Positions 7,975-14,750 of a stretch of DNA of 52,776 nt are shown here, one piece after another. The translations under genes were made by a program, and so were the position numbers. Source of the DNA: a virus. The stretch is from positions 1 through 52,776 of the IMG/VR virus record IMGVR_UViG_3300017751_000024. One strand, given 5' to 3'. The stretch's first letter is position 1. Every line of letters begins with the position of its first letter. The notes beneath the pieces are model-generated. The model was given only the letters and a program-made list of their open reading frames with translations, did no database searches and was not told the origin of the DNA.

Positions 7975-8276
7975 TAGCTTTGCTCCTCTACTAAGTATCT
8001 AAAATGTGCTGGCATCTTTTCTTTTTGATAGTCCTTAGCCATTCTATCTAAGTCTTTAGAGGACATAGTATCTGCTGTTTTTTGTACAAGCCATTCAACT
8101 ACTAGCTGTAGTATTGGAAACTCTCCTTCATAATCCTCAACGTAGGACATGACATGCTCAATCAAATCATCTCTTAAGTCGTCTCGCATACCGTCTAGGC
8201 CAGGTATGTTTTGTAGGCTAAGTTGCACTAGGCCTAGTCTTTCTTCTAAAAATTGTGTGTGTCCTTCGTGGCTCAT
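7974..8276 (-). CDS. Hypothetical protein, 100 aa
   Basis: Helical and acidic (FLEERLGLVQLSLQNIPGLDG, then DDLRDDLIEHVMSYVEDYEGE), with a C-terminal helix (KDLDRMAKDYQKEKMPAHFRYL). It overlaps the upstream gene by 4 bases. No motif is recognised. It belongs to the early small-gene run. Confidence 0.65.
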   Translation of the reverse strand: MSHEGHTQFLEERLGLVQLSLQNIPGLDGMRDDLRDDLIEHVMSYVEDYEGEFPILQLVVEWLVQKTADTMSSKDLDRMAKDYQKEKMPAHFRYLVEEQS

Positions 8277-8527
8277 CCGTTGCCGTCCTGGTCTTCTGTC
8301 ACATTGTTATAGTTCATATCATAGAATTTTAATTCAATCGGCCACTTATAATCAGCATCAAGATGCTCTCCATCAACCTCATGTGTCGTGCCGTCTTTCA
8401 TTTCTATGTATAACGTTCCGTATTTACACCAATGATGCTCAATGTCATCGTAATTTATTTTAAGGTGGCTGATATCAATGTGATACGGTTGCATATACTC
8501 AGCTTCTGCGTACATTAATTTACTCAT
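8273..8527 (-). CDS. Hypothetical protein, 84 aa
   Basis: Acidic and His/Tyr-rich (MSKLMYAEAEYMQPYHIDIS, HHWCKYGTLYIEMKDGTTHEV), probably a small beta-sheet domain. It overlaps its neighbours by 4 bases on both sides. It is the second gene after the main minus-strand promoter. No family is recognised. Confidence 0.65.
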   Translation of the reverse strand: MSKLMYAEAEYMQPYHIDISHLKINYDDIEHHWCKYGTLYIEMKDGTTHEVDGEHLDADYKWPIELKFYDMNYNNVTEDQDGNG

Positions 8528-8694
8528 TTGCCACCAGCCTTTCTTAAGACTTCATAGTCTTTTTGGCTGGCCTTACCGTCCAACATCTTGTCTAGTGCTT
8601 TGAGTTCTCTGAGTGAAAATGATTTAAGTCTATCTACGTTGACTGTCTGATGAAAGTCTGGAAGCGTAATTTCTTTTTTAAATTTATAGTCCAT
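8524..8694 (-). CDS. Hypothetical protein, 56 aa, first gene of the main minus operon
   Basis: The ATG is at 8692-8694, preceded by TAGGAGAAACAAAAT, a good Shine-Dalgarno. The stop overlaps the next start (ATGA). The product is basic (MDYKFKKEITLPDF, then RLKSFSLRELKALDKMLDGK). It lies right behind a near-consensus promoter, so it should be among the first proteins made from this operon. Function unknown. Confidence 0.65.
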   Translation of the reverse strand: MDYKFKKEITLPDFHQTVNVDRLKSFSLRELKALDKMLDGKASQKDYEVLRKAGGK

Positions 8695-8723
8695 ATTTTG
8701 TTTCTCCTATATAGTCTTAATAG

Positions 8724-8753
8724 AATATAGAACATATAACTTTATATTGTCAA
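8724..8753 (-). promoter_or_regulatory. Sigma70-type promoter for the main minus-strand operon
   Basis: On the minus strand TTGACA (8748-8753) and TATATT (8724-8729) are separated by 18 bases, about 30 bases upstream of the first start codon. The -35 is perfect consensus and the -10 has one mismatch. It probably drives the small genes and, by read-through, SSB and the replication genes. Confidence 0.75.
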
Positions 8754-8905
8754 GTAGTTTTTATAAAATAATTATAAAGAAATATAAAGATATATATTTA
8801 TTCTATTAAGAATCTATGATACTATCTAGTCTATAAAGATTATATAGAGGCACATAGACTGATTCTGGGCAGTATTTAACTATTTCACATTGATATTCCA
8901 GACAC
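8754..8905. other. A+T-rich non-coding stretch with an inverted repeat
   Basis: Extremely A/T-rich, with no credible ORF. It includes a 7-base inverted repeat AGTCTAT/ATAGACT with a 19-base loop near 8838-8870. It lies between a terminator and the main operon promoter, so it may be an upstream promoter element, an operator or an easily melted DNA site. Nothing further can be supported. Confidence 0.4.
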
Positions 8906-8929
8906 AAAAAAGCCCCAGTTAAGGGGCTT
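8906..8929 (-). terminator. Rho-independent terminator
   Basis: On the minus strand AAGCCCC/GGGGCTT forms a 7-bp stem with a 6-base loop, followed by a run of T. It sits about 20 bases after the stop of the 8950-9501 gene and isolates that gene from the main operon. Confidence 0.85.
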
Positions 8930-8949
8930 CTAGTGATAGTGTTTACTTA

Positions 8950-9501
8950 CTAACCGTAGTATTCTTCTATCTCTTCTTCAGTAGCCTCACGTTCCCAGGC
9001 ATACTCACCTATCTTAAAAAGCTTTGATACCTTTTCGATATCTAACCCATGGTCAACACTTCTTTCCAGGTAATATATTAAGCCATCTGGGTCAAGATAT
9101 TGCCCTTCACCCCAACTCATACCCCAGGTACTATATTCTGGTTCACTCACGGCCTTAAAGGGGTCATCCATGAAATGCTTTTTAGATTCATAAGGACATA
9201 TACTGCTCGCAACAATATCGTCCATGTTGCCAGTATATTTATCATAGCTATGAGAAAATGAGAACATCTCCTCAATCAAATCAGCTACGTATTCTGTGAT
9301 TGTATAATTGGTCATGTTAAAGGTTGCAACATTTCCCTCGCTTATACTATGCTTAGTAAGATAATTATTATCTTCCTCACATTCAATCCAATACCTACAT
9401 TCCATTAGTCCTAAAGAAATAGCCCATACTTTAAGGATAATATTTCTTTCATCTACTGGGCGGTCACTCCAGATTTCGTTATTAGTTTTCTTTGTTGTCA
9501 T
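8950..9501 (-). CDS. Hypothetical protein, 183 aa
   Basis: An acidic, aromatic-rich protein with no recognised family (MTTKKTNNEIWSDRPVDERN, then LGLMECRYWIECEEDNNYL, ending EREATEEEIEEYYG). I chose the ATG at 9499-9501: GGAGAA lies upstream with the same spacing to ATATATG seen at two neighbouring genes, whereas the longer reading needs a TTG start that overlaps this ribosome site. It is a single-gene unit: a terminator and TTGACT element upstream, its own terminator downstream. Such independent early units often encode host-takeover proteins; that is inference. Confidence 0.7.
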   Translation of the reverse strand: MTTKKTNNEIWSDRPVDERNIILKVWAISLGLMECRYWIECEEDNNYLTKHSISEGNVATFNMTNYTITEYVADLIEEMFSFSHSYDKYTGNMDDIVASSICPYESKKHFMDDPFKAVSEPEYSTWGMSWGEGQYLDPDGLIYYLERSVDHGLDIEKVSKLFKIGEYAWEREATEEEIEEYYG

Positions 9502-9557
9502 ATATTTATTCTCCAATAGTTATATATACTTTTAGTTTAATATGAAAGTAAAAGAAA

Positions 9558-9563
9558 AGTCAA
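9558..9563 (-). promoter_or_regulatory. Possible -35 element (TTGACT) upstream of the 183-aa gene
   Basis: TTGACT on the minus strand lies directly behind the terminator of the previous unit, with A/T-rich hexamers (TATTAA, TTAAAC) 15-17 bases downstream. A matching TTGAC element precedes the neighbouring unit. The -10 is ambiguous. Confidence 0.35.
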
Positions 9564-9565
9564 GC

Positions 9566-9590
9566 AAAAAAAACCCCTCACTAAGAGGGG
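9566..9590 (-). terminator. Rho-independent terminator
   Basis: On the minus strand CCCCTC/GAGGGG forms a 6-bp stem with a 5-base loop followed by eight T. It ends the two-gene unit 9610-10095. Confidence 0.85.
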
Positions 9591-9609
9591 CTATTGATAA
9601 GGATTATAT

Positions 9610-9849
9610 CTAGTCTGGGAACTTCTGATTTAGTTGCCAAAGATTCATTACCTTTGCCACGTCATCGTGATTCAGTCCTAGGCTACGTCTCATAAATGTA
9701 AACGTTCTAGGGTCATCCTCTGGGACATCCTCTAAATAGTCATAGCATGTACCACCGTTGCTAAGCTCTTCCGTCTCTAAATTATTCCAGTTTATCTGCC
9801 TGGAACTTGTGATATTTTCATCATCTAAGTATTCTTTTGCTGTTCTCAT
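9610..9849 (-). CDS. Hypothetical protein, 79 aa
   Basis: Acidic small protein (MRTAKEYLDDENITSSRQIN, CYDYLEDVPEDDPRTFTFMRR, ending MNLWQLNQKFPD). The second half could be a small helix-turn-helix (LGLNHDDVAKVMNLWQL), but this is weak. It follows the 80-aa gene by 3 bases and precedes a strong terminator. Function unknown. Confidence 0.6.
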   Translation of the reverse strand: MRTAKEYLDDENITSSRQINWNNLETEELSNGGTCYDYLEDVPEDDPRTFTFMRRSLGLNHDDVAKVMNLWQLNQKFPD

Positions 9850-9852
9850 TAT

Positions 9853-10095
9853 TTACTCTCCTTGCTGGGTTTTAGCTCGTTCTTGTGAAATCATAAGATT
9901 ATATAAAGACGTTTGCTCATCTCTTTTTTTTATTATTCTTTCTATCTGTCGCTCATACTTATCATTGATGCAATCAATAGCATCTAAATATTTTTGCACT
10001 CTTTTTGGATTATATGTCTCATTAGGATATGTATCATTAGGCTTGTGATGACCATGCTCATCCATTTTTGAGTCTAGTGTTGTTGTTGTTATCAT
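9853..10095 (-). CDS. Hypothetical protein, 80 aa
   Basis: A His-rich start (MDEHGHHKPNDTYP) leads into a basic coiled helix (RVQKYLDAIDCINDKYERQI, then ERIIKKRDEQTSLYNLM). It is expressed from a leader that shares its ribosome-binding block with the gene at 10744: TTAACTAAAAGGAGAA, then CAATATATG. No family is recognised. Confidence 0.6.
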   Translation of the reverse strand: MITTTTLDSKMDEHGHHKPNDTYPNETYNPKRVQKYLDAIDCINDKYERQIERIIKKRDEQTSLYNLMISQERAKTQQGE

Positions 10096-10120
10096 ATATT
10101 GGTTCTCCTTTTAGTTAATA

Positions 10121-10158
10121 TGAAACTATAAAATAACAGACCGTCAAACAATTAGTCA
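10121..10158 (-). promoter_or_regulatory. Probable promoter of the two-gene unit 9610-10095
   Basis: Two TTGAC elements stand on the minus strand (TTGACT at 10153-10158, TTGACG at 10142-10147) upstream of a TATAGT/CATATT-rich stretch and the conserved leader. The exact -10 is uncertain. Confidence 0.45.
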
Positions 10159-10362
10159 AGGCATCTATAAAAAATATATACTTTTTTTCATTTAGGGGTT
10201 GACTTTCACAGAATCCATTCTTTTATGTGGTGGTATACCGTAGCTTTACTTCAAGTAAAAATTCAATAAGCGAGCTTAGAGAGAGTCCGATAAATTCTAG
10301 TTATGTTATATTATAAGTCGTCTTTATATTATAAAAAGTAAGTGCTTACTAACTTATTACAG
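10159..10362. other. Non-coding stretch with two perfect palindromes
   Basis: No credible gene lies here. It holds a 15-base inverted repeat TTTACTTCAAGTAAA (10245-10259) and a 14-base one AGTAAGTGCTTACT (10337-10350), both sharing the half-site AGTAA. AAGTAAA-like half sites also occur upstream of 10744 and 9501. The region also has a TTGACT on the plus strand and several TATAAT-like hexamers. It could hold operators or a small RNA; neither is proven. Confidence 0.45.
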
Positions 10363-10397
10363 ACAAAAAAATCCCCAGCATTTGCCAGGGTCTTTTT
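10363..10397 (-). terminator. Rho-independent terminator after the 109-aa gene
   Basis: On the minus strand CCCTGGC/GCTGGGG (two G-T pairs) forms a stem with a 4-base loop, followed by seven T. T-rich sequence on the other side may let it act in both directions. Confidence 0.75.
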
Positions 10398-10414
10398 AGG
10401 GGGTCAGTCTTTAT

Positions 10415-10744
10415 TTAATAGCCATATCCAGCGTAGTGATTATCTGGATTAAGCTGTTGAAATTTTATCTGGCCTTCTTTGATTCTCTTTTTAGTCTCTT
10501 GAGTATCTAAGCCAGTAAAATTATTTCTATGTCTGCTGGTTGTCCTGGAGTAGTTCCAGTAGTCAGCATCAAAGACCAGCCCCCCTTCTGTATAACCAGC
10601 AACTATTGTGCCGTAGCTCTGGAAAAAAGTCCCCTCAGCCGTAGTTATAACGAACTGATTTGCTACCTTGTTGCCGTTGCTATTGGTCAAGCTTTTAACC
10701 TTTAAACCTTCGGCACTTACTGGGTTTTTACTTTCATTCTTCAT
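10415..10744 (-). CDS. Hypothetical protein, 109 aa
   Basis: A conserved-looking phage protein: SNGNKVANQFVITTAEGTFF, then SYGTIVAGYTEGG, then DYWNYSRTTSRHRNNFTG. The last segment (Trp/Tyr, then S-R-T-T-S-R-H-x-x-x-F) is a pattern I recognise from many short phage proteins of unknown function. Single-gene unit with its own near-consensus promoter and terminator, first in the minus arm after the candidate RNA. Likely expressed immediately after infection; function unknown. Confidence 0.7.
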   Translation of the reverse strand: MKNESKNPVSAEGLKVKSLTNSNGNKVANQFVITTAEGTFFQSYGTIVAGYTEGGLVFDADYWNYSRTTSRHRNNFTGLDTQETKKRIKEGQIKFQQLNPDNHYAGYGY

Positions 10745-10778
10745 ATATTGATTCTCCTTTTAGTTAATATATAAGTAA

Positions 10779-10808
10779 AGTATAACATTGGTTTTATTTC
10801 AGTTGCAA
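10779..10808 (-). promoter_or_regulatory. Sigma70-type promoter of the 109-aa gene
   Basis: Minus strand TTGCAA (10803-10808) and TATACT (10779-10784) are separated by 18 bases. The leader then carries TTAACTAAAAGGAGAA before the ATG. Confidence 0.65.
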
Positions 10809-10810
10809 GT

Positions 10811-11233
10811 AAAAAAATAAATTCGCTACTTAACACCGCCCCAGGCTTATTAATATTTATATGCTGTAAAGCTTGCCAGGTTGCTAGGGAATAACTAACT
10901 AAGCCTATAAGAACTGGGGAGTTTTTGAAGTTCTTCTGGGGCTTCTCTGGTTCACGTCTCGGGTCTTTATAAGTTGTTATAGGTTGTTAACTTGTCAGAG
11001 CTTGCCAGGTTCTTTTGGTTTCTCTTGCTAGTCTTGAAAGTCTGTAAAGTCTTCAGAGTCTAAAGGGGGAGGGCAGGCTACCACCCCACCCTACCATGTA
11101 TATATGCTAGTGGTCGAATATTTTTAGAAACTTCTCGGTGTTAAGTAGGGCTAGAAATTCGCCCCTCCAACAGAGCATGAGGTGCTGTTGGTCGAGGGAG
11201 GCTGTATAGACTATATAGACCCCCCACGGACAC
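10811..11233 (-). ncRNA. Candidate structured non-coding RNA, about 420 nt
   Basis: No credible gene fills 10745-11321, yet a perfect promoter (11240-11268) fires into it on the minus strand. A 13-base perfect inverted repeat, CTACTTAACACCG at 10826-10838 and its complement at 11136-11148, can close a long-range stem around about 300 nt. Seven U (10811-10817) follow the 3' half, as in an intrinsic terminator. Internal structure includes a strong 5' hairpin at 11162-11200 (CCAACA/TGTTGG plus GCA/TGC, extended by CCCT/AGGG), a G/C-rich hairpin near 11062-11095, and a 13-nt direct repeat AGCTTGCCAGGTT (plus strand) at 10870-10882 and 10999-11011. No tRNA, tmRNA or RNase P landmark is visible. 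It could instead be an origin or packaging site. Confidence 0.5.
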
Positions 11234-11239
11234 ATCCTC

Positions 11240-11268
11240 ATTATACAGTTGAGATAGTGGTTTGTCAA
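11240..11268 (-). promoter_or_regulatory. Perfect consensus promoter, minus strand
   Basis: TTGACA (11263-11268) and TATAAT (11240-11245) are separated by 17 bases on the minus strand. It points into the non-coding region. Its -35 forms an inverted repeat with the -35 of the plus-strand promoter (TTGTCAA...TTGACAA). Confidence 0.8.
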
Positions 11269-11286
11269 TAGATTTTTGATAAAAAC

Positions 11287-11314
11287 TTGACAAGCTTGAT
11301 AGTAGCCTTATAAT
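11287..11314 (+). promoter_or_regulatory. Consensus promoter of the late operon
   Basis: TTGACA (11287-11292) and TATAAT (11309-11314) are separated by 16 bases, both hexamers perfect. The first start codon lies only 7 bases after the -10, so the transcript would begin at or next to the ATG. Confidence 0.8.
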
Positions 11315-11321
11315 AATAGAC

Positions 11322-11738
11322 ATGAGTGCTTTAACAACCAGAAAGCTTACAGAAAAGCAAGAAAGTTTCTTGCAACATTTAGTAGATACCAAGGGTAACT
11401 TAAAGCTCTCAGCCGAACTCGCAGGTTACTCAGGCAATCATTATCAAGTAATTAATAGTCTTAAAGAGGAAATAATTGATTTGGCCTCGAATGTACTTGC
11501 AAGGGAAGCACCTTCAGCAGCTTTCAAGCTTGTAGAGATTATGCATAGTGACGAGGCCGTTCCTCAAGCTAATGTAAAACTACAGGCAGCACAGACTTTG
11601 TTGGATAGAGTAGGTGTTATAAAGAAAGAGAAGCTTGACATTAATCACAATGTCACAGGGGGAATTTTTATTCTTCCACAAAAAGAAACCATAGACTTAT
11701 CAGCAGATGATGGCGAATATACAGAAGTCGATGGATGA
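11322..11738 (+). CDS. terS: Probable small terminase subunit
   Basis: 138 residues. The N-terminus (LTEKQESFLQHLVDTKGNLKLSAELAGYS, residues about 9-37) is the classic start of phage small terminases: a helix-turn-helix resembling T-x-K-Q-E-x-F...A-x-x-A-G-Y-S. It continues with helices for oligomer formation (NVLAREAPSAAFKLVEIM, KLQAAQTLLDRVGV) and a polar C-terminus. It would recognise phage DNA and hand it to the large subunit at 12855. It is the first late gene; the ATG is almost on the predicted transcription start, with no Shine-Dalgarno, so translation is probably leaderless. Five small genes separate it from terL. Confidence 0.8.
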   Translation: MSALTTRKLTEKQESFLQHLVDTKGNLKLSAELAGYSGNHYQVINSLKEEIIDLASNVLAREAPSAAFKLVEIMHSDEAVPQANVKLQAAQTLLDRVGVIKKEKLDINHNVTGGIFILPQKETIDLSADDGEYTEVDG

Positions 11739-11907
11739 AAGAGTTTATGCAACTGAGTTCTTAGATGATGACTCTAGAATTGTTCTAGGCCCATTTATAA
11801 AAACCAGTTCATATAAAGAAGCACAGAGCTTAGCAGAATACTACGGTCTTATTATCGTAGGAGAAGTATCAGACTTTGTGCCTAAGAAAGAGGTAACATT
11901 ACACTAA
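11731..11907 (+). CDS. Hypothetical protein, 58 aa
   Basis: I place the start at 11731 (overlap with terS of 8 bases); upstream ATGs at 11707 and 11710 would overlap it by about 30. The product (MDERVYATEFLDDDSRIVLG, then SLAEYYGLIIVGEVSDFV) reads as a small alpha/beta protein. Stop and next start overlap by 1 base. No family is recognised. Confidence 0.55.
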   Translation: MDERVYATEFLDDDSRIVLGPFIKTSSYKEAQSLAEYYGLIIVGEVSDFVPKKEVTLH

Positions 11908-12095
11908 TGCCAGCAAAGAAAAAAGCTAAATCAAAAGTAAACGCAGCAGGAAACTACACTAAACCAACTCTAAGAAAACGGATTTTCAACCGTATTAAAG
12001 CTGGTGGTAAGGGTGGTAATCCAGGACAATGGTCAGCTCGTAAAGCTCAGATGCTAGCCAAAGCCTACAAGAAAGCAGGTGGAGGTTATAAGTAA
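11907..12095 (+). CDS. Small basic protein, 62 aa, conserved in phages
   Basis: Lys/Arg/Gly-rich, with the recognisable core KPTLRKRIFNRIKAGGKGG, then GQWSARKAQMLAKAYKKAGGGY. Proteins with the pair K-A-G-x-K-G-G-x-P-G-Q-W-S-A-R-K-A-Q are common near terminase genes in marine phages and of unknown role. The strong positive charge suggests DNA or RNA binding. It overlaps the next gene by 1 base. Confidence 0.75.
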   Translation: MPAKKKAKSKVNAAGNYTKPTLRKRIFNRIKAGGKGGNPGQWSARKAQMLAKAYKKAGGGYK

Positions 12096-12328
12096 TGAAG
12101 AAGTCTCAACTATCTTTAAAGAAGTGGGGGCAACAGAAGTGGAGAACTTCAGATGGCAGTCCAAGTAAAGGTAAGAAAAGATATTTACCTGATGCAGCTT
12201 GGAAGGCTTTAAGTGCTTCAGAAAAGAGAGCAACTAATAAAGCTAAAGCAGAAGGTAATAAAAAAGGTAAGCAATTTGTTAAACAACCTAAAAAGATTGC
12301 TAAGAAAACTAGAGCATACAGGAAATAA
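12095..12328 (+). CDS. Small basic protein, 77 aa, DUF5872-like
   Basis: The pattern LSLKKWGQQKWRTSDGSPS, then RYLPDAAWKALSASEKRAT, then GKQFVKQPKKIAKKTRAYR matches a conserved phage family that I recall as DUF5872. It is strongly basic and probably nucleic-acid-binding. It sits in a chain of three 1-base-overlapping genes between the two terminase subunits. Confidence 0.75.
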   Translation: MKKSQLSLKKWGQQKWRTSDGSPSKGKKRYLPDAAWKALSASEKRATNKAKAEGNKKGKQFVKQPKKIAKKTRAYRK

Positions 12329-12594
12329 TGGCTAAGAAAAAAGACCCTAGGCTAGCAAGAGCAGGTGTATCAGGTTATAATAAACCTAAAAGGACACCTG
12401 GTCATAGAACAAAGTCACATGTAGTTGTTGCAAAGCAAGGTGAACAAGTAAAGACTATTCGTTTTGGACAGCAAGGTAAAACTGGTGATAGAACTATGAC
12501 AAAAAGAGCTAAGTCATTCAAGGCTAGACATGCTAAAAACATTAAGAAAGGAAAAATGTCAGCAGCATATTGGGCTAATAAGGTGAAATGGTAA
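12328..12594 (+). CDS. Small basic protein, 88 aa, conserved in phages
   Basis: Lys/Arg/His-rich (DPRLARAGVSGYNKPKRTPG, then KSHVVVAKQGEQVKTIRFGQ, then KSFKARHAKNIKKGKMSAAY). This is a well-conserved small protein family in marine phages that usually sits near terminase or tail genes; role unknown, probably DNA-binding. It is the third of the basic trio, translationally coupled by a 1-base overlap. Confidence 0.75.
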   Translation: MAKKKDPRLARAGVSGYNKPKRTPGHRTKSHVVVAKQGEQVKTIRFGQQGKTGDRTMTKRAKSFKARHAKNIKKGKMSAAYWANKVKW

Positions 12595-12595
12595 G

Positions 12596-12775
12596 ATGCC
12601 ACAGATTGGTAGCGATGATAGTAAAAACTCCGTCCCTTTAAGACGTAGTATGTATAGAAATCCAGCAGGTAAAGGTGCAAAACCTAGGCCTAGAGAAATT
12701 TCTAAAGAACAATACGAAGAAAATTGGGACAGAATATTTAAAAAAACTAAGAATCAAACCAAGGAGCAGTCCTGA
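12596..12775 (+). CDS. Hypothetical basic protein, 59 aa
   Basis: The ATG lies 1 base after the preceding stop. The product (MPQIGSDDSKNSVPLRRSMY, then EISKEQYEENWDRIFKKTKN) has a plausible C-terminal helix. Tight spacing behind three conserved small genes supports translation. After its stop, 12776-12854 holds only very short frames before terL. Confidence 0.6.
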   Translation: MPQIGSDDSKNSVPLRRSMYRNPAGKGAKPRPREISKEQYEENWDRIFKKTKNQTKEQS

Positions 12776-12854
12776 GTTATGCCTAAGACCTTTTTAGAAT
12801 ATAAAAATCATTATTTCATCTAGGTAATGTCTTCTAAAAGGGCAGCTTTTAATT

Positions 12855-14750
12855 ATGTCTAGTATTCCTACTAACTACATTAAGAAAAAATCAGCAACCA
12901 TTCCGTTTGGTTACGAAGTTAGTGAAGTCAAGGGCTATCTAAAGCCTATTCCAGAGCAACTGAAGGCTCTCAACAAATATCTCAAAAGTATTTACAACAA
13001 AGCCTACTCATTACGTGAGGCAGCTACGCTATTGTCCGAAGAAACTGGTAGGAAGATTAGCCATGTAGCATTAAAGAAAAATTTAGAAAAAGATTTATGG
13101 GAAATCTTCCCAGAAGACTACGAAACTAACAAAGATGGCTCGTTTGTTTTGACTGAAGCAGGTAATCCTAAGAAAAAAACAGGAAGACCTAAAGGAGTTA
13201 CCTCTCAATACAACTATTCAGCAGAAGAAAAGAGAAAAATAAAAATAAGGCAACAGAAAGTTAAGCTACAAAAGGAGAAAAAGAAACTTGCCAAACAGGA
13301 GAAGAGACTTAAAACGGAAGAAGAAGTTATTGCAAAGGTTACGGAGAACACGGACTCTAAACTGGTCACAGAAGATGAACTTTCAGAAACAACAGACAGA
13401 CTTAGAGAAACAATAAAAGATAGTAAGGTTATATTCCATGCTAATGATGGGCCTCAAACAGATTTCTTAGCAGCAGGTGAAAAAGATGTGCTATATGGAG
13501 GAGCTGCTGGAGGTGGTAAGTCTTATGCTATGCTTGTTGACCCATTACGCTATGCACATAAGAAAGACCATAGAGCTTTAATACTTAGAAGGTCTATGCC
13601 AGAGCTAAGAGAACTAATAGATAAGTCCAGGGAACTATATCCACAAGCTTTTCCTGGTGCAAAGTTTAGAGAAGTAGAGAAGTTGTGGAATTTTCCTAGC
13701 GGTGCTAAGATAGAATTTGGTTTCCTTGAGCGAGATGCTGATGTTTACCGATATCAAGGTCAAGCTTATTCTTGGATTGGCTTTGATGAAATCACACATC
13801 TACCAACAGAGTTTAGTTGGAACTACCTTGCATCTCGTTTAAGAACCACAGACCCTACTATACAAACATATTTAAGATGTACTGCTAACCCTGGTGGTGT
13901 TGGCTCACAATGGGTAAAGAAAAGATATATAGAACCTTACGAGCCTAATAAAAGTTTTGAAGGTAAAGACGGACTAACAAGAAAGTTTATTCCTGCTAAG
14001 TTAGCTGATAACCCTTACTTAGCTAAAGATGGTGTTTATGAAAAGATGTTAGAATCTTTACCGCCTATACAAAGGAGACAGCTACTAGAAGGAAACTGGG
14101 ATGTAGCAGAAGGTGCAGCCTTTGTTGAGTTCGCACCTGAAGTACATATAGTAACTCCATTTGAGATACCATTACCCTGGGAAAGACTAAAAGGAATTGA
14201 CTATGGTTATGCATCTGAGTCTTGTTGTTTGTGGGGGACTGTAGACATAAATGACGGAACTCTTATAATATACCGTGAATTATACAGAAAAGGCTTGACA
14301 GGAGTCGATTTGGCATCTATAATAACAGATATGGAAATGGAAGACCCATTTTCTGTATCAGGTGTATTAGATACTGCTGCATGGGCGAAGACTGGTACAA
14401 CAGGCCCTACTGTAGGTGAATCTCTAGTTCGAGCTGGTCATAAGCTTAGACGAGCAGATAAGAACAGAGTACAGGGGAAAATACAAATACACGAATATCT
14501 CAAGGTTAGAGAAAGTGGAAGACCTAAGTTACAGATATTTAATACATGTCCTAACTTAATAAGAGAATTACAGTCTATACCTCTATCTAAAACAAATCCA
14601 GAAGATGTTGATACACATGCATCAGACCATGCATACGATGCGTTAAGGTATATGATAATGAGTCGACCAAGGATGGAAAGCTCATGGGACAGAATAAAAG
14701 GGATTAAAAGGGACTTATACCAACCTTTTGACTCTACTTTTGGTTATTAA
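12855..14750 (+). CDS. terL: Terminase large subunit with long N-terminal extension
   Basis: DNA-packaging ATPase and nuclease, 631 residues. The motor shows Walker A GGAAGGGKSYA (about 215-225), Walker B WIGFDEIT (D311, E312) and coupling motif TANPGG (about 343-348). The nuclease domain has KGIDYGY (D449), GVLDTAAW and DHAYDALRY near the end. The unusual part is the first 200 residues: a possible helix-turn-helix (YSLREAATLLSEETG, then ISHVALKKNL) followed by a very basic coiled coil (residues about 125-165). Most large terminases start close to Walker A, so this looks like an added DNA-binding module. The stop directly abuts the portal start. Confidence 0.95.
   Translation: MSSIPTNYIKKKSATIPFGYEVSEVKGYLKPIPEQLKALNKYLKSIYNKAYSLREAATLLSEETGRKISHVALKKNLEKDLWEIFPEDYETNKDGSFVLTEAGNPKKKTGRPKGVTSQYNYSAEEKRKIKIRQQKVKLQKEKKKLAKQEKRLKTEEEVIAKVTENTDSKLVTEDELSETTDRLRETIKDSKVIFHANDGPQTDFLAAGEKDVLYGGAAGGGKSYAMLVDPLRYAHKKDHRALILRRSMPELRELIDKSRELYPQAFPGAKFREVEKLWNFPSGAKIEFGFLERDADVYRYQGQAYSWIGFDEITHLPTEFSWNYLASRLRTTDPTIQTYLRCTANPGGVGSQWVKKRYIEPYEPNKSFEGKDGLTRKFIPAKLADNPYLAKDGVYEKMLESLPPIQRRQLLEGNWDVAEGAAFVEFAPEVHIVTPFEIPLPWERLKGIDYGYASESCCLWGTVDINDGTLIIYRELYRKGLTGVDLASIITDMEMEDPFSVSGVLDTAAWAKTGTTGPTVGESLVRAGHKLRRADKNRVQGKIQIHEYLKVRESGRPKLQIFNTCPNLIRELQSIPLSKTNPEDVDTHASDHAYDALRYMIMSRPRMESSWDRIKGIKRDLYQPFDSTFGY

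Noticed and set aside
10745-11321. tRNA, tmRNA or RNase P RNA in the non-coding control region
   Set aside because: I found no acceptor stem, T-loop (GTTCRA) or other conserved core of these RNAs on either strand.
11141-11392. Minus-strand 83-residue open frame over the divergent promoters
   Set aside because: It runs through both consensus promoters and the start of terS, and its product has no coherent composition. Chance frame.
12402-12680. Minus-strand 92-residue frame over the small basic genes
   Set aside because: It is opposite to conserved, coupled plus-strand genes and has no promoter or ribosome site.
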